Source: Hungatella hathewayi (GTDB taxonomy: Bacteria; Bacillota; Clostridia; Lachnospirales; Lachnospiraceae). Taken from it: DNA of 64,000 nt. The position numbers and the translations under genes were made by a program. Shown here piece after piece: positions 25,845 through 35,761 of this stretch (position 1 is its first letter; every line of letters begins with the position of its first letter). The notes beneath the pieces were generated by a model. That model was not told the origin of the DNA, did no database searches, and saw nothing but the letters and a program-made list of their open reading frames with translations. Location: positions 268,001-332,000 of the forward strand of contig CP102274.1 of the NCBI GenBank assembly GCA_025149285.1, written 5' to 3'.

Positions 25845-26915
25845 TCAGCTCCTTTCATCCGTAGTGCGCAGCAGCGCGTTGATTCCGTAATACAGCGCCT
25901 TCTTTTCTACCTGGCTCATCTCCGGCTTTTGAAGGGCCTGAATATAGAAGCCGATCATATCGCTGGGATGCTCCGCGAACAGCGCTGAGAAATCGTACTG
26001 CGGTTCGGATTCATCAATGATTTCCATTATTTTAAAACGCGTGGACAGCATGTCTAAATCAAAGGAGATGTCGGGATCACGCATGCCGCGGATGCGGAAC
26101 CGGAAAATATTCTCCGGTCCCCGGTTCTGAATCTCCTGGGTAATTTTCATGGCCAGCTCCGTGTTGGTGGTGGCTGTGGTCACGTTGACTGCTAAGGAGA
26201 TGTACTGAAGCCTTGCAAGGGGAACAAATTTTAAAGAGGTTACCATGCGGGTTACCTCGTTGATCTCACCTACAAACATGCCGTGCTGGCCGGCCTCCGT
26301 CTTGTCGAGCGGTTCCGGTGACCCGGAAAATGCCATACGGTTTTCGATCAGCACCTCCGGCTTATGAATATGTCCCATGGCAATGTAGGAGAAATCCAGT
26401 GCGCCCATGGCCCCCTTGTCAAAGGGAATGTGGTTGGCGTCGCCGCCGTGCCCCAAAAGAACGTGGATTCTGCCGTTGTTTGGCACCTTCAGATGGTCCA
26501 GGCGGTTCTCGGGAATATCCGTGGTATGGTAGGAGAAGCCATAGACCTCCGTGTTGATCTCCTCAAAATAGACGCACTGCAGCTCCTCGTCCATCAGATA
26601 AGTCACATTGGGCGCCCAGGTAAAGCTTAAGAGTGCGGAATTATTCCGGATGCGGTCGTGATTGCCTGCGATGATGACGACGTGAACACCGGGTATCGTA
26701 GAAAACAGATAATTGACTTCTTTTAAATCCCTTGCCAGCGGCTGGCGGTGGAATAAATCGCCGGAAATAAACAGGCAGTCGGCTTCCAGCTGTCCCGCCT
26801 GTGCGACGGCTTTCGCGAAGGTATCTTTGATATCCTGGGAGCGTTCCTTGCTCCAGGGCTTATCGCTGTCCGGGCTCATGCCCCAGTGAACGTCTGCTAT
26901 ATGTACGAATTTCAT
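25845..26915 (-). CDS. Metallophosphoesterase, YhaO/SbcD-like DNA nuclease
   Basis: 356 residues. Seen: the calcineurin-like metal motifs in order, FVHIADVHWG (D-x-H), LFISGDLFHR (GD), VVIIAGNHDRIR (GNHD), VLLGHGGD and IAMGHIHKPE (GHxH). A family C-terminal cap follows. Predicted Mn-dependent DNA exo/endonuclease subunit working with the following coiled-coil ATPase. Start at MKFVHIAD (26915) with GAGG eight bases before it; ATG/GTG codons 3-9 bases upstream are possible alternatives. Confidence 0.88.
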   Translation of the reverse strand: MKFVHIADVHWGMSPDSDKPWSKERSQDIKDTFAKAVAQAGQLEADCLFISGDLFHRQPLARDLKEVNYLFSTIPGVHVVIIAGNHDRIRNNSALLSFTWAPNVTYLMDEELQCVYFEEINTEVYGFSYHTTDIPENRLDHLKVPNNGRIHVLLGHGGDANHIPFDKGAMGALDFSYIAMGHIHKPEVLIENRMAFSGSPEPLDKTEAGQHGMFVGEINEVTRMVTSLKFVPLARLQYISLAVNVTTATTNTELAMKITQEIQNRGPENIFRFRIRGMRDPDISFDLDMLSTRFKIMEIIDESEPQYDFSALFAEHPSDMIGFYIQALQKPEMSQVEKKALYYGINALLRTTDERS

Positions 26916-26983
26916 AGTCATCACCTCATAGTCCCTCAGTTGTTTCCGGCGCCGTTTTTTTCATCCGGCTTTCCCAGTAAAGA

Positions 26984-27024
26984 TACCACAAATTCCCTGC
27001 CGGAAAGGTAGGGAATTTGTGGTA
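26984..27024 (-). terminator. Hairpin between asnS and the yhaO-like gene
   Basis: Perfect 15-bp inverted repeat TACCACAAATTCCCT (26984-26998) / AGGGAATTTGTGGTA (27010-27024), beginning 6 bases beyond the asnS stop. No clear T-run follows on the minus strand (TCTTTACTGG), so it may terminate inefficiently or only protect the 3' end. Confidence 0.55.
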
Positions 27025-27029
27025 GAATT

Positions 27030-28421
27030 CTAGAGTTCACAGTTGTTTACGGTTCTTGGGAACGGGACAACGTCGCGGATATTGGACATACCGGTTAAAT
27101 ACATAACACAGCGTTCAAATCCCAGACCAAAGCCTGCGTGGCGGGTGGAACCGTACTTTCTTAAATCGAGATAGAACTGGTAATCCTCTTTCTTTAACCC
27201 CAGCTCGTCCATGCGGGCTGTGAGCTTGTCGTAATCGTCCTCTCTCTGGCTTCCGCCGATGATCTCGCCGATACCCGGAACGAGGCAGTCAACTGCAGCC
27301 ACGGTTTTGTTATCCGGATTCATCTTCATGTAGAAGGCCTTGATCTCCTTCGGATAGTCGGTTACGAAGACCGGTTTCTTGAAAAGCTGCTCTGTTAAAT
27401 AGCGCTCATGCTCGGTCTGTAAATCGCAGCCCCAGAATACCTTGTAATCGAATTCGTCGTTATGCTTCTCTAAAAGCTCTACGGCCTCGGTGTAGGTGAC
27501 ATGGGCGAATTCGGAATTTAATACATGGTGGAGACGGTCTAAAAGGCCTTTATCCACGAACTGGTTAAAGAAGTTCATCTCCTCCGGAGCGTGATCCAGT
27601 ACATAGCCAATCACGTATTTTAACATGGACTCTGCCAGTTCCATATCGTCGTTTAAATCGGCAAACGCCATCTCCGGCTCGATCATCCAGAACTCGGCGG
27701 CGTGGCGGGTCGTGTTGGAATTCTCCGCACGGAAGGTTGGCCCGAAGGTGTAGACATTGCGGAAGGCCATGGCATAGGTCTCGGCGTTTAACTGGCCGCT
27801 TACAGTTAAGTTGGTCGGTTTGCAGAAGAAGTCCTGGCTGAAATCCACTTTTCCCTCGTCGGTCTTCGGAATGTCGTTTAGGTCAAGCGTCGTCACCTGG
27901 AACATCTCGCCGGCGCCTTCGCAGTCGCTTCCCGTGATCAGCGGGGTGTGTACATACACAAAATCGCGTTCCTGGAAGAACTGGTGAATTGCATAGGCGA
28001 TTAAGGAGCGGACACGAAATACCGCCTGGAAGGTATTGGTACGGGGACGTAAATGGGAGATTGTCCTCAAATATTCAAAACTGTGTCGTTTTTTCTGCAG
28101 TGGGTAGTCTGGCGAAGAAGCGCCTTCGATGACGATTTCTGTCGCCTGAATCTCGAATGGCTGCTTGGCTTCCGGTGTGGCGACCAGCGTGCCTTTGATA
28201 ATCAGAGCCGTTCCGACGCTCAGCCGGGAGATTTCAGAAAAGTTATCCATGGTGTCATGGTAGACGACCTGAAGTGTCTCAAAATAAGTACCGTCACTTA
28301 AGACGATAAAGCCGAAAGCTTTGGAATCCCGAAGGCTTCTGACCCATCCGCCGACGGAAATCTCTTTGTTTAAATACTGTTCCCTGTCCTTATATATTTG
28401 CCTTACTGTCACTAAATCCAT
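27030..28421 (-). CDS. asnS: Asparaginyl-tRNA synthetase
   Basis: 463 residues. Charges tRNA-Asn. Seen: an N-terminal OB-fold anticodon-binding domain ([40 protein letters not shown]), class II motif 2 around [21 protein letters not shown], and motif 3 [15 protein letters not shown] near the end, with PRT...NNCEL as the last residues. The Asn-type loop and length separate it from AspRS and LysRS. The open frame continues upstream, but AAAAGGAG precedes the ATG at 28421, which lies about 33 bases from the predicted transcript start. No T-box fits in such a short leader. Confidence 0.96.
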   Translation of the reverse strand: MDLVTVRQIYKDREQYLNKEISVGGWVRSLRDSKAFGFIVLSDGTYFETLQVVYHDTMDNFSEISRLSVGTALIIKGTLVATPEAKQPFEIQATEIVIEGASSPDYPLQKKRHSFEYLRTISHLRPRTNTFQAVFRVRSLIAYAIHQFFQERDFVYVHTPLITGSDCEGAGEMFQVTTLDLNDIPKTDEGKVDFSQDFFCKPTNLTVSGQLNAETYAMAFRNVYTFGPTFRAENSNTTRHAAEFWMIEPEMAFADLNDDMELAESMLKYVIGYVLDHAPEEMNFFNQFVDKGLLDRLHHVLNSEFAHVTYTEAVELLEKHNDEFDYKVFWGCDLQTEHERYLTEQLFKKPVFVTDYPKEIKAFYMKMNPDNKTVAAVDCLVPGIGEIIGGSQREDDYDKLTARMDELGLKKEDYQFYLDLRKYGSTRHAGFGLGFERCVMYLTGMSNIRDVVPFPRTVNNCEL

Positions 28422-28460
28422 AATGATTTCTCCTTTTGATATGATCGCATACTTATTAAG

Positions 28461-28489
28461 ATTATACTGTATTTTGGGCTGCGATTCAA
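28461..28489 (-). promoter_or_regulatory. Sigma-A promoter of asnS
   Basis: On the minus strand TTGAAT, 17-base spacer, TATAAT (perfect -10). Plus-strand positions: -35 at 28484-28489, -10 at 28461-28466. Confidence 0.82.
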
Positions 28490-28601
28490 GGGGGAGACTG
28501 TGTAAAAACGCTATATCCGGCATGAAATGTAAAAGAAAACCATATTTAAGGAAAAATGTCGGAAAATGCACAAAAAAGTATAACAATATTTCAAATATTT
28601 G

Positions 28602-28630
28602 TTCACTATTTTTTAAATGTGTGGTATAAT
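28602..28630 (+). promoter_or_regulatory. Sigma-A promoter of glgC-glgD-spoVG
   Basis: TTCACT (28602-28607), 17-base spacer, perfect TATAAT (28625-28630) with an extended TG one base before it. It is divergent from asnS, about 110 bases away. Confidence 0.82.
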
Positions 28631-28668
28631 GCTAGTACAATAAAATTCTAACAGCAAGAGGTGATAAC

Positions 28669-29943
28669 GTGATTAAAAAAGAAATGATTGCCATGCTTTT
28701 GGCAGGCGGCCAGGGAAGCCGTTTAGGTGTACTGACACAGAAGGTAGCCAAACCAGCAGTATCGTTTGGCGGGAAATACCGCATTATCGATTTCCCGCTC
28801 AGCAACTGCATCAATTCAGGAGTTGATACGGTCGGAGTTTTGACACAGTATCAGCCATTACGTTTGAACACCCATATCGGAATCGGTATTCCGTGGGATT
28901 TGGACCGTAATGTGGGTGGAGTAACCGTTCTCCCACCTTATGAGAAGAGCAAAGGCAGCGACTGGTATACCGGTACAGCCAATGCGATCTACCAGAATCT
29001 GGAGTTTATGGAGACGTATAACCCGGACTATGTGTTAATCCTCTCAGGAGACCATATCTACAAGATGGATTATGAGGTTATGCTTGAGTATCACAAAGCG
29101 AATAATGCAGATATCACCATTGCTGCCATGCCGGTTCCGATTGAGGAAGCCAGCCGTTTCGGAATTGTAATTACTGATGAGAACAACCGTATCACGGAGT
29201 TTGAGGAGAAGCCGGCGAACCCGAGAAGTAATCTGGCGTCGATGGGTATTTACATATTCAGCTGGAAGGTTTTAAAAGAAGCCTTAATCAAGATGTCTGA
29301 AGAACCGGGCTGTGACTTTGGCAAGCATATTATTCCGTACTGCCACGCAGCGGGACAGAGAATATTTGCTTATGAGTACAATGGTTACTGGAAGGACGTA
29401 GGTACGTTAGGTTCTTACTGGGAAGCCAACATGGAGTTGATCGACATTATTCCTGAATTTAATTTATATGAGGAGTACTGGAAGATTTATACCAAGAGTG
29501 ATATTATTCCGCCTCAGTATGTGTCTGAAGATGCAGTGATTGAGAGGAGCATCATCGGAGAGGGCTCCGAGATATACGGTGAAGTCCATAACTCTGTGAT
29601 CGGTGCAGGTGTTACTGTAGCGAAAGGCGCCGTGATCCGTGATTCCATCATCATGCGCGAGAGTGTGATTGGTGCCGGTTCCTCAATTGATAAGGCTGTC
29701 ATCGCTGAGAATGTTAAGATTGGATCAAACGTCGCACTCGGCGTGGGGGAATACGCACCGAGCAAGTATGATCCGAAGGTATACCAGTTTGACCTGGTTA
29801 CCGTGGGCGAAAACTCTATTATCCCGGACAATGTCAAAGTTGGAAAGAATACCGCCATTGTAGGGGAGACGATCGTAGAGGACTATCCCGACGGATTACT
29901 GGCAAGCGGAGATTACATCATAAAGGCAGGTGGTATGCGATGA
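28669..29943 (+). CDS. glgC: Glucose-1-phosphate adenylyltransferase, catalytic subunit
   Basis: 424 residues. Makes ADP-glucose for glycogen. Seen: [16 protein letters not shown] (nucleotide-binding loop), [57 protein letters not shown], and a C-terminal left-handed beta-helix of hexapeptide repeats ([20 protein letters not shown] onwards). The start is the ATG or GTG in the AAGAGGTGATAACGTG context; the first in-frame codon is a GTG at 28669. The partner glgD overlaps by four bases (ATGA). Confidence 0.95.
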   Translation: MIKKEMIAMLLAGGQGSRLGVLTQKVAKPAVSFGGKYRIIDFPLSNCINSGVDTVGVLTQYQPLRLNTHIGIGIPWDLDRNVGGVTVLPPYEKSKGSDWYTGTANAIYQNLEFMETYNPDYVLILSGDHIYKMDYEVMLEYHKANNADITIAAMPVPIEEASRFGIVITDENNRITEFEEKPANPRSNLASMGIYIFSWKVLKEALIKMSEEPGCDFGKHIIPYCHAAGQRIFAYEYNGYWKDVGTLGSYWEANMELIDIIPEFNLYEEYWKIYTKSDIIPPQYVSEDAVIERSIIGEGSEIYGEVHNSVIGAGVTVAKGAVIRDSIIMRESVIGAGSSIDKAVIAENVKIGSNVALGVGEYAPSKYDPKVYQFDLVTVGENSIIPDNVKVGKNTAIVGETIVEDYPDGLLASGDYIIKAGGMR

Positions 29944-31061
29944 GAGCAATAGGAATTGTATTAGCAGGCGGTAACAGTAAGAGAATGCGGGAATTGTCCA
30001 ACAAGAGGGCGATTGCAGCCATGCCGATCGCAGGCAGCTACCGCAGCATTGATTTTGCACTGAGTAATATGACGAATTCCCATATTCAGAACGTGGCAGT
30101 GTTGACCCAGTATAATTCCAGGTCTCTTCATCTCCATTTAAGTTCTTCCAAATGGTGGGATTTCGGAAGAAAACAGGGCGGTTTATTTGTATTCACGCCA
30201 ACCATTACCGCGGAAAGCAGCGACTGGTACCGTGGAACTGCCGACGCATTATATCAGAATCTTACTTTCTTAAAGAACAGCCATGAACCGTACGTAGTTA
30301 TCTCGGCCGGTGATGGTATCTATAAACTGGATTACGGCAAGGTGCTGGAGTATCATATTGAGAAAAAGGCCGATATCACCGTAGTCTGCACGGATCTTCC
30401 TGAGGGAGAGGACGTAACCCGTTTCGGTCTGGTGGGAACCAACGAGGACGGCAGAATTACCGATTTTGAGGAGAAACCCATGGTGGCTTCCTCCAATACC
30501 GTATCCTGCGGAATCTATGTTATCAGAAGACGTCAGTTAATTGAGCTGATTGAGCGCTGCGCCATGGAAGACCGCTACGACTTTGTCAATGATATTCTGG
30601 TGAGATATAAGAATTTAAAGAGGATCTATGCATATAAGATGGATTCTTACTGGAGAAATATCGCCTCCGTAGAATCCTATTACAGAACGAACATGGATTT
30701 CTTAAAGCCGGAAGTCAGAGATTACTTCTTCCGCCAGTATCCGGATGTATATTCCAAGATCGATGATCTGCCGCCGGCAAAGTATAATCCCGGCGCAGTC
30801 GTGAAGAACAGCCTGGTATCCAGCGGAAGTATCATTAACGGTGTAGTTGAGAATTCCGTTCTGTTTAAAAAAGCCTATATTGGAAATAACTGTGTGATTA
30901 AGAATTCCATCATTTTAAATGATGTTTATATTGGGGACAACACGGTTATTGAGAACTGTATTGTAGAAAGCCGGGATACAATCCGCGCGAATACGACTTA
31001 CATAGGTACACCGGACAATATTAAAATTGTCGTAGAGAAAAACGAAAGATACACATTATAG
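29940..31061 (+). CDS. glgD: GlgD, glycogen synthesis ADP-glucose pyrophosphorylase subunit
   Basis: 373 residues, homologous to GlgC but diverged. Seen: [62 protein letters not shown] (the GDH motif of GlgC is GDG here), [20 protein letters not shown], and a C-terminal beta-helix. In Firmicutes GlgD raises the activity of GlgC in a mixed complex rather than acting alone. Translationally coupled to glgC by a 4-base overlap. Confidence 0.95.
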   Translation: MRAIGIVLAGGNSKRMRELSNKRAIAAMPIAGSYRSIDFALSNMTNSHIQNVAVLTQYNSRSLHLHLSSSKWWDFGRKQGGLFVFTPTITAESSDWYRGTADALYQNLTFLKNSHEPYVVISAGDGIYKLDYGKVLEYHIEKKADITVVCTDLPEGEDVTRFGLVGTNEDGRITDFEEKPMVASSNTVSCGIYVIRRRQLIELIERCAMEDRYDFVNDILVRYKNLKRIYAYKMDSYWRNIASVESYYRTNMDFLKPEVRDYFFRQYPDVYSKIDDLPPAKYNPGAVVKNSLVSSGSIINGVVENSVLFKKAYIGNNCVIKNSIILNDVYIGDNTVIENCIVESRDTIRANTTYIGTPDNIKIVVEKNERYTL

Positions 31062-31087
31062 GTAATGTGACGGGAAGGGGTTTTGAC

Positions 31088-31375
31088 ATGCAGATTACAG
31101 ATGTTAGGGTAAGACGTATTGAAAAAGAAGGAAAGATGAAGGCTATCGTATCAATTACACTGGATAATGAGTTTGTAATCCATGATATCAAGGTAATTGA
31201 AGGGGAGAAGGGATTGTTTATCGCCATGCCGAGCCGGAAGGCAGCAGACGGAGAATACCGAGACATCGCACATCCGATTAATTCGAATACCCGTGACATG
31301 ATTCAGAGAGTAATCCTGGACAAATATGAGACAACCGCATTGGAACTGCCGGAGGAAGAGGCAGCAATGGCCTGA
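31088..31375 (+). CDS. spoVG: SpoVG-family regulator
   Basis: 95 residues from the ATG at 31088 (GAAGGGG seven bases upstream). Seen: [40 protein letters not shown], and [20 protein letters not shown], which is the complete, highly conserved SpoVG core. SpoVG is a small nucleic-acid-binding protein that affects sporulation septation, capsule and cell-envelope genes. It lies 26 bases after glgD in the same direction, so glycogen genes and spoVG appear co-transcribed. Confidence 0.95.
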   Translation: MQITDVRVRRIEKEGKMKAIVSITLDNEFVIHDIKVIEGEKGLFIAMPSRKAADGEYRDIAHPINSNTRDMIQRVILDKYETTALELPEEEAAMA

Positions 31376-31424
31376 CGTTAGAGTTGGGACAGGCAGCAGA
31401 GAAGTGAAGTTTGAATGAATAGAA

Positions 31425-31460
31425 GCCGCATGGAGGGCCGATTGGCCGCCATGCGGCTTT
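31425..31460 (+). terminator. Terminator-like hairpin after spoVG
   Basis: GCCGCATGG with an inner GGCC / GGCC and CCATGCGGC (31425-31457), tetraloop GATT, followed by only TTT. Strong stem, weak U-tract. Confidence 0.65.
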
Positions 31461-31478
31461 GCTGGCTTAAAAAAGCAA

Positions 31479-31508
31479 TTTACATATGGGGGACAGGCGG
31501 GTTATAAT
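31479..31508 (+). promoter_or_regulatory. Sigma-A promoter of ddh
   Basis: TTTACA (31479-31484), 18-base spacer, perfect TATAAT (31503-31508). Leader of about 40 bases. Confidence 0.78.
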
Positions 31509-31554
31509 GGGGGTAGCGTTTAGATAGTTTATGACAAGGAGAGGAAGTACGAAT

Positions 31555-32541
31555 ATGACAATCAAAATTGGTATATTAGGATATGGGAATCTCGGTAAGG
31601 GCGTGGAGTGTGCAGTGAAGCATAATCCGGATATGGAGTTGGCGGCTGTCTTTACCAGGAGAGACAAAGCGTCGTTAAAAGTACTGACGCCCGGAGTGAA
31701 GGTTTGTTCCGTCCAGGAGGCGGAGTCGATGAAGGATGAGATCGATGTGATGATTTTATGCGGCGGCAGCGCTACGGACCTTCCGGTTCAGACGCCGGAG
31801 CTTGCGAAGAACTTTCATGTCGTTGACAGTTTTGATACACATGCCAGGATACCGGAGCATTTTGAAGCGGTGGATGCGGCGGCGAAAGAGAGCGGTCATG
31901 TGGGGATTATCTCAGTGGGATGGGACCCGGGAATGTTTTCCCTGAACCGTCTGTACGGCAGTGCAGTTCTGCCGGAGGGAAAGGATTATACTTTCTGGGG
32001 CAGGGGAGTCAGTCAGGGCCATTCCGATGCGATTCGCCGCGTGGAAGGCGTGAAGGATGCCAGACAGTATACGGTGCCGGTAGAGGCTGCACTGCAGGCT
32101 GTGAGAAATGGAGAAAACCCGGAGCTGACTACAAGGCAGAAGCATACGAGAGAGTGCTTTGTGGTGGCGGAAGAAGGGGCTGATTTAAAGCGGATTGAGG
32201 AAGAAATCGTGACGATGCCCAACTACTTTGCCGATTACGATACGACGGTCCATTTTATCAGTGAAGAAGAGCTTATGAGGGATCATAAGGGGATTCCGCA
32301 CGGCGGTTTTGTGATATGCACCGGAAAGACCGGATGGGAGAATGAGCACAGCCATGTGATCGAGTACAGCCTGAAACTGGATTCGAACCCGGAATTTACG
32401 GCTTCTGTCATTGCAGCATACGCGAGAGCGGCATACCGTCTGGGGAAAGAAGGCGTAACGGGCTGTAAAACGGTATTTGATATTGCGCCTGCGTATTTAA
32501 GTTCTATGAGCGGGGAAGAATTAAGAAAACATCTGCTGTAG
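31555..32541 (+). CDS. ddh: meso-Diaminopimelate dehydrogenase
   Basis: 328 residues. NADPH-dependent one-step conversion between L-tetrahydrodipicolinate and meso-diaminopimelate, for lysine and the peptidoglycan cross-link. Seen: Rossmann start IKIGILGYGNLGKGVECAV, VFTRRD, ILCGGSATDLPVQTPELAKN, VVDSFDTHARIPEH, and GIISVGWDPGMFSLNRL with WGRGVSQGHSDAIRR, all diagnostic for Ddh. The ATG at 31555 has AGGAGAGGAAG upstream. Gives the bacterium a short route to meso-DAP. Confidence 0.95.
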   Translation: MTIKIGILGYGNLGKGVECAVKHNPDMELAAVFTRRDKASLKVLTPGVKVCSVQEAESMKDEIDVMILCGGSATDLPVQTPELAKNFHVVDSFDTHARIPEHFEAVDAAAKESGHVGIISVGWDPGMFSLNRLYGSAVLPEGKDYTFWGRGVSQGHSDAIRRVEGVKDARQYTVPVEAALQAVRNGENPELTTRQKHTRECFVVAEEGADLKRIEEEIVTMPNYFADYDTTVHFISEEELMRDHKGIPHGGFVICTGKTGWENEHSHVIEYSLKLDSNPEFTASVIAAYARAAYRLGKEGVTGCKTVFDIAPAYLSSMSGEELRKHLL

Positions 32542-32558
32542 GAACAGGAGGAAGAGGC

Positions 32559-32975
32559 ATGGCGGCGAAAGAGATGGTTCTTTATTATCAGCCGGCGAAA
32601 GAAAAAGAGGCCGGCAATGCATCAAAAGCGGCAAAGTTAAAGGGTGTTCTGATTCGTATGGGAGTCAGAATTAAAAATATTACACCGGAGCAGACCGGGC
32701 AGACGATTGGCTATCTGGCCGGTTTTGACGGATTCGATGAGATGGAACCGCAAGAGGGAAGTGTGGCTCCGGAAATCGATGAAGAGATGCTGGTTATGAA
32801 GAATTTTACGAACCGGCGTATTGATGAGCTGCTCGTGGGACTGCGGCGGGCCGGTGTGCCGAAGATTGAATTAAAGGCGGTCGTCACAGAGACGAACTGC
32901 GGATGGTCCTTTTATGCTCTGTACGAAGAGCTTAAGAAGGAACGGGAAGCCATGACGAAGAAAGAGGAAGACTAA
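32559..32975 (+). CDS. DUF3783-family protein
   Basis: 138 residues, acidic and soluble. Seen: an N-terminal part MVLYYQPAKEKEAGNASKAA then LKGVLIRMGVRIKNITPEQ, and a C-terminal LRRAGVPKIELKAVVTETNC followed by GWSFYALYEELKKER, the conserved core of DUF3783. Function is unknown. It lies 17 bases after ddh with AGGAGG before the ATG, so probably one operon. Confidence 0.8.
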   Translation: MAAKEMVLYYQPAKEKEAGNASKAAKLKGVLIRMGVRIKNITPEQTGQTIGYLAGFDGFDEMEPQEGSVAPEIDEEMLVMKNFTNRRIDELLVGLRRAGVPKIELKAVVTETNCGWSFYALYEELKKEREAMTKKEED

Positions 32976-33026
32976 TCGGGATCAGGGCGAAATGATATTA
33001 TTTAACTGAAAGAAGGAGAAGTACCG

Positions 33027-33806
33027 ATGGATAACGAAGGAAAGAAGGCGGCACAGACAGACCGGCAGGCGTTACTGGGGCGTCTGAGAGACACCAGGGA
33101 ACTGTATGTGATTGTTTCTGCGTGTACAAAGCTGCCGTATGTTGTATGTGCCCCGGAGACATTTGACGATGAGGTGCTGGTGTTTTTTAAACCGGAGGAA
33201 GCAGAAGCCAGGGCAAAGAGCCTGGCGGCGGAAAAGATTCCGGTGAGCGTTGTAAAACTGGAAAATAAACAGCTGCTTTTGTTCTATACAAATTTATACA
33301 CAATGGGGGTCAACGCGATTTCCCTTGAAGATTCCGGGAAGGAAGAACTCATCCAGCTGGAGGACTTTGTCAGACGGAGAGGAGACGAGCCCGGCGAGGA
33401 AGGAAAAGTCTGGGTGGAGAATCCGGCGCTGCACTTGACTGCCCTGTATTATATGCAGGAGGCGAGAAGACAGCCGGGGCCGGAGATGAATTCCAAACTT
33501 ATGGAGCTGCAGGAAGAGATTGAGATGCATTTCCGCAAGGGCAATTTCATACTGGCCATACAGAAGGAAGGCAATGGAATCCCTCTTGTAAAGATGAAAA
33601 ATGGGGATGTCTATCAGGCGGCATTTACAGATATTCTGGAATTTCAGAAATTTAACCGGGAAGACCAGCTGCGGCCGGTAATCGTTCCGGCGGAAAAGGT
33701 CTCCCAGGTACTGGCAGGGGATGCCATCGGTGTTATCTTAAACCCCATGGGAATTAATCTTCCGCTGGCAGTGAACCGCCCGCCGAAACAGGAAAACAGG
33801 CAGTAG
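33027..33806 (+). CDS. SseB-like protein
   Basis: 259 residues, soluble. The N-terminal part (LYVIVSACTKLPYVVCAPET..VLVFFKPEEAEARAKSL, about residues 18-70) and the middle (VWVENPALHLTALYYMQEAR) resemble the SseB N-terminal domain often seen in Firmicute hypothetical proteins. A second half follows with HFRKGNFILAIQKEGNGIPL and FTDILEFQKFNRED. Biochemical function is unknown. Start at AAGGAG. Third gene of the ddh operon; a strong terminator follows and is the landing site of the group II intron. Confidence 0.65.
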   Translation: MDNEGKKAAQTDRQALLGRLRDTRELYVIVSACTKLPYVVCAPETFDDEVLVFFKPEEAEARAKSLAAEKIPVSVVKLENKQLLLFYTNLYTMGVNAISLEDSGKEELIQLEDFVRRRGDEPGEEGKVWVENPALHLTALYYMQEARRQPGPEMNSKLMELQEEIEMHFRKGNFILAIQKEGNGIPLVKMKNGDVYQAAFTDILEFQKFNREDQLRPVIVPAEKVSQVLAGDAIGVILNPMGINLPLAVNRPPKQENRQ

Positions 33807-33821
33807 GAAGATGCGCAGGTG

Positions 33822-33861
33822 GCGGCAGAGAGAGTTGGCAGCTCTTTCTGCCGCTGTTTTT
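33822..33861 (+). terminator. Rho-independent terminator, 5' exon of the group II intron
   Basis: 13-bp stem GCGGCAGAGAGAG (33822-33834) / CTCTTTCTGCCGC (33842-33854, one G-U pair), followed by TGTTTTT. The intron begins two bases after the U-tract. Confidence 0.92.
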
Positions 33862-33862
33862 G

Positions 33863-35761
33863 GTGCGCCCGGCGGCGCACGTTTCTAACCGGTGCAAGTC
33901 CGGAATCCGCCCGGTGGTGGGAAGGATATAGCCGAAGGCAAGGGTGTCCACCGTGAGGTGGAATCTGAAGGAAGCTGGATATGGGGAACATACTAACCCA
34001 TGGGCAAATCTCTGGTCTGACGAACAGAAATCACATCAGGCCATGCGTGAGGGTAAGGCTGCCAAACAAGTCGAAGCCCAATAACCACACGGAATCATGT
34101 ATGGTAAATGTGGCAGATAGATGGAGAGAAAGAAACGTGTGGTACCCGGGGAGGTCTGTGCGGAATGTCCTGAAAGGGATAACCACTATCGTGAGGTAGT
34201 GCTGAACGTACAGAAGTCAGCAGAGGTCGTAGTAGTCGAGAGACGAAGGACCGAATCAACAGGAGTCTTTAGTACAACCGGGAAAGGAGGAAAGAACATT
34301 GGGTACAGAAAACAGAGATAGCTGCTCACAAAGAGACAGCGCGGAACGTGAAGGGTATGTGAGAGCGCACCGTTCTTTCCGCCGGATATGGAAGGAAAGA
34401 GACAGTGCACAGCCGGAACTCTTAGAGAAGATACTGAATAAGGACAACTTAAACAGAGCTTTTAAGAGAGTAAAGGCGAATAAGGGAGCGCCGGGAATCG
34501 ACGGAATGACCGTAGAGGAAACAGGTGACTGCCTAAGGGAAAATCAAAAGGAACTGATAGAGAGAATCAAAAGGGGAAAATACACCCCCGACCCAGTAAG
34601 ACGAGTAGAGATTCCCAAGCCAGAGGGAGGAATGCGAAAGCTGGGCATTCCAACCGTGAAAGACCGTATCTTCCAGCAAGCCATAGGACAGCAGTTAATG
34701 CCAGTCTATGAGGCGCTGTTCTCGGAGAACAGCTATGGGTATCGGCCGGGAAGAAGCGCCAGGGACGCCATTTTAAAGGTAAAAGAGTATGCAGAACAGG
34801 GATACACCCATGCCGTTGCATTGGACCTGTCGAAATACTTTGATACTCTGAACCAAGAAATGCTATTAAATATCCTGCGCAGAGATGTAAAGGACGAAAG
34901 GGTTATCCAATGGATAAAGAGATACCTAAAGAGTGGTGTCATGGAAAACGGTATAGTCATGGAGACAGAGGAAGGATCGCCGCAAGGAGGAAATCTATCC
35001 CCGCTGCTGGCAAATGTCTATCTGAACGAGTTCGACCAGGAGTACGAGAAACGAGGAGTGGCTTTTGTACGTTACGCAGATGATATAGTATTGTTAGCTA
35101 AAAGTGAGAGAGCCGCAAAGAGACTTCTGGAAACAAGCACGAAATATCTGGAAGGGACGCTGAAATTGCAGGTGAACCAGAAGAAAAGCCGTGTAGTAAG
35201 TGTATTTGCAATCCGAAATTTTAAGTTCCTTGGCTTCACATTGGGAAAGAACGGAAAGGGCATTTATGTCCGGGTTCATGGGAAGTCATGGAAGAAAATG
35301 AAGTCAAAACTGAAAGACCTTAGTTCCCGAAGGTCTGTTCAGAGCATACGCCCATCGTTAGAAAAGATAAAGGTGTATATGCGGGGCTGGCTGAATTATT
35401 ATGGAGTAGCAGATATGAAGAACCGAATAGAGGGACTGAACCAATGGCTATATCACAGAATCCGAATGTGTATATGGAAACAATGGAAGAAACCGAAAAC
35501 GAAGGTAAAGAACCTGCTGAAAATGGGAGTGCCGAAAGAATTGGCATGGAAGGCAGGGAACAGCCGAAGAGGCTATTGGTTTACCACACAAACGGTAGCG
35601 GTAAATATGGCAATGACAAAAGAAAGACTGATAAACAGTGGCTATTATGATTTAGCCACAGCCTATCAGTCCGTGCATGTCAACCGTTGAAACCGCCGTG
35701 TACCGAACGGTATGCACGGTGGTGTGAGAGGACGGGAGTTAATCACTCCCTCCTACTCGAT
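33863..35761 (+). mobile_element. Group II intron, class C type
   Basis: The 5' end GTGCGCC...GGCGCAC (33863-33881) is the conserved GUGCG start. About 430 bases of structured RNA precede the maturase gene. After it comes domain V (near 35690-35722: ACCGCCGTG, then CGAA loop, then CACGGTGGT), whose triad reads CGC rather than AGC, followed by a domain VI hairpin GGGAGT/ACTCCC and an end near CTCGAT. The small RNA, the CGC triad, the maturase without an endonuclease domain and insertion directly behind a terminator hairpin all fit class C. The 3' boundary is accurate to only a few bases. The intron lies in non-coding DNA, so it breaks no gene. Confidence 0.9.
34299..35690 (+). CDS. ltrA: Group II intron-encoded reverse transcriptase/maturase
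   Basis: 463 residues from a TTG start with AAAGGAGG eight bases upstream; an ATG start is not available. Seen: RT-0/1 region (NRAFKRVKANKGAPGIDGMT), YTPDPVRRVEIPKPEGGMRK, YEALFSENSYGYRPGRSARD, the catalytic VRYADDIVLLAKS near residues 256-268, GLxQGG-type EEGSPQGGNLSPLLANVYLN, and a maturase X domain (LSSRRSVQSIRPSLEKIKVY, MRGWLNYYGVADMK). The protein ends soon after the X domain, so there is no HNH endonuclease domain, as in class C elements. The reading frame is intact and the element may be active. Confidence 0.95.
   Translation: MGTENRDSCSQRDSAEREGYVRAHRSFRRIWKERDSAQPELLEKILNKDNLNRAFKRVKANKGAPGIDGMTVEETGDCLRENQKELIERIKRGKYTPDPVRRVEIPKPEGGMRKLGIPTVKDRIFQQAIGQQLMPVYEALFSENSYGYRPGRSARDAILKVKEYAEQGYTHAVALDLSKYFDTLNQEMLLNILRRDVKDERVIQWIKRYLKSGVMENGIVMETEEGSPQGGNLSPLLANVYLNEFDQEYEKRGVAFVRYADDIVLLAKSERAAKRLLETSTKYLEGTLKLQVNQKKSRVVSVFAIRNFKFLGFTLGKNGKGIYVRVHGKSWKKMKSKLKDLSSRRSVQSIRPSLEKIKVYMRGWLNYYGVADMKNRIEGLNQWLYHRIRMCIWKQWKKPKTKVKNLLKMGVPKELAWKAGNSRRGYWFTTQTVAVNMAMTKERLINSGYYDLATAYQSVHVNR

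Noticed and set aside
28421..28489. T-box leader for asnS
   Set aside because: The predicted transcript start leaves a leader of only about 33 bases, too short for a T-box.
34299..35690. Retron or diversity-generating retroelement
   Set aside because: The X maturase domain, domain V/VI RNA and GUGCG 5' end identify a group II intron; no variable/template repeat pair was seen.
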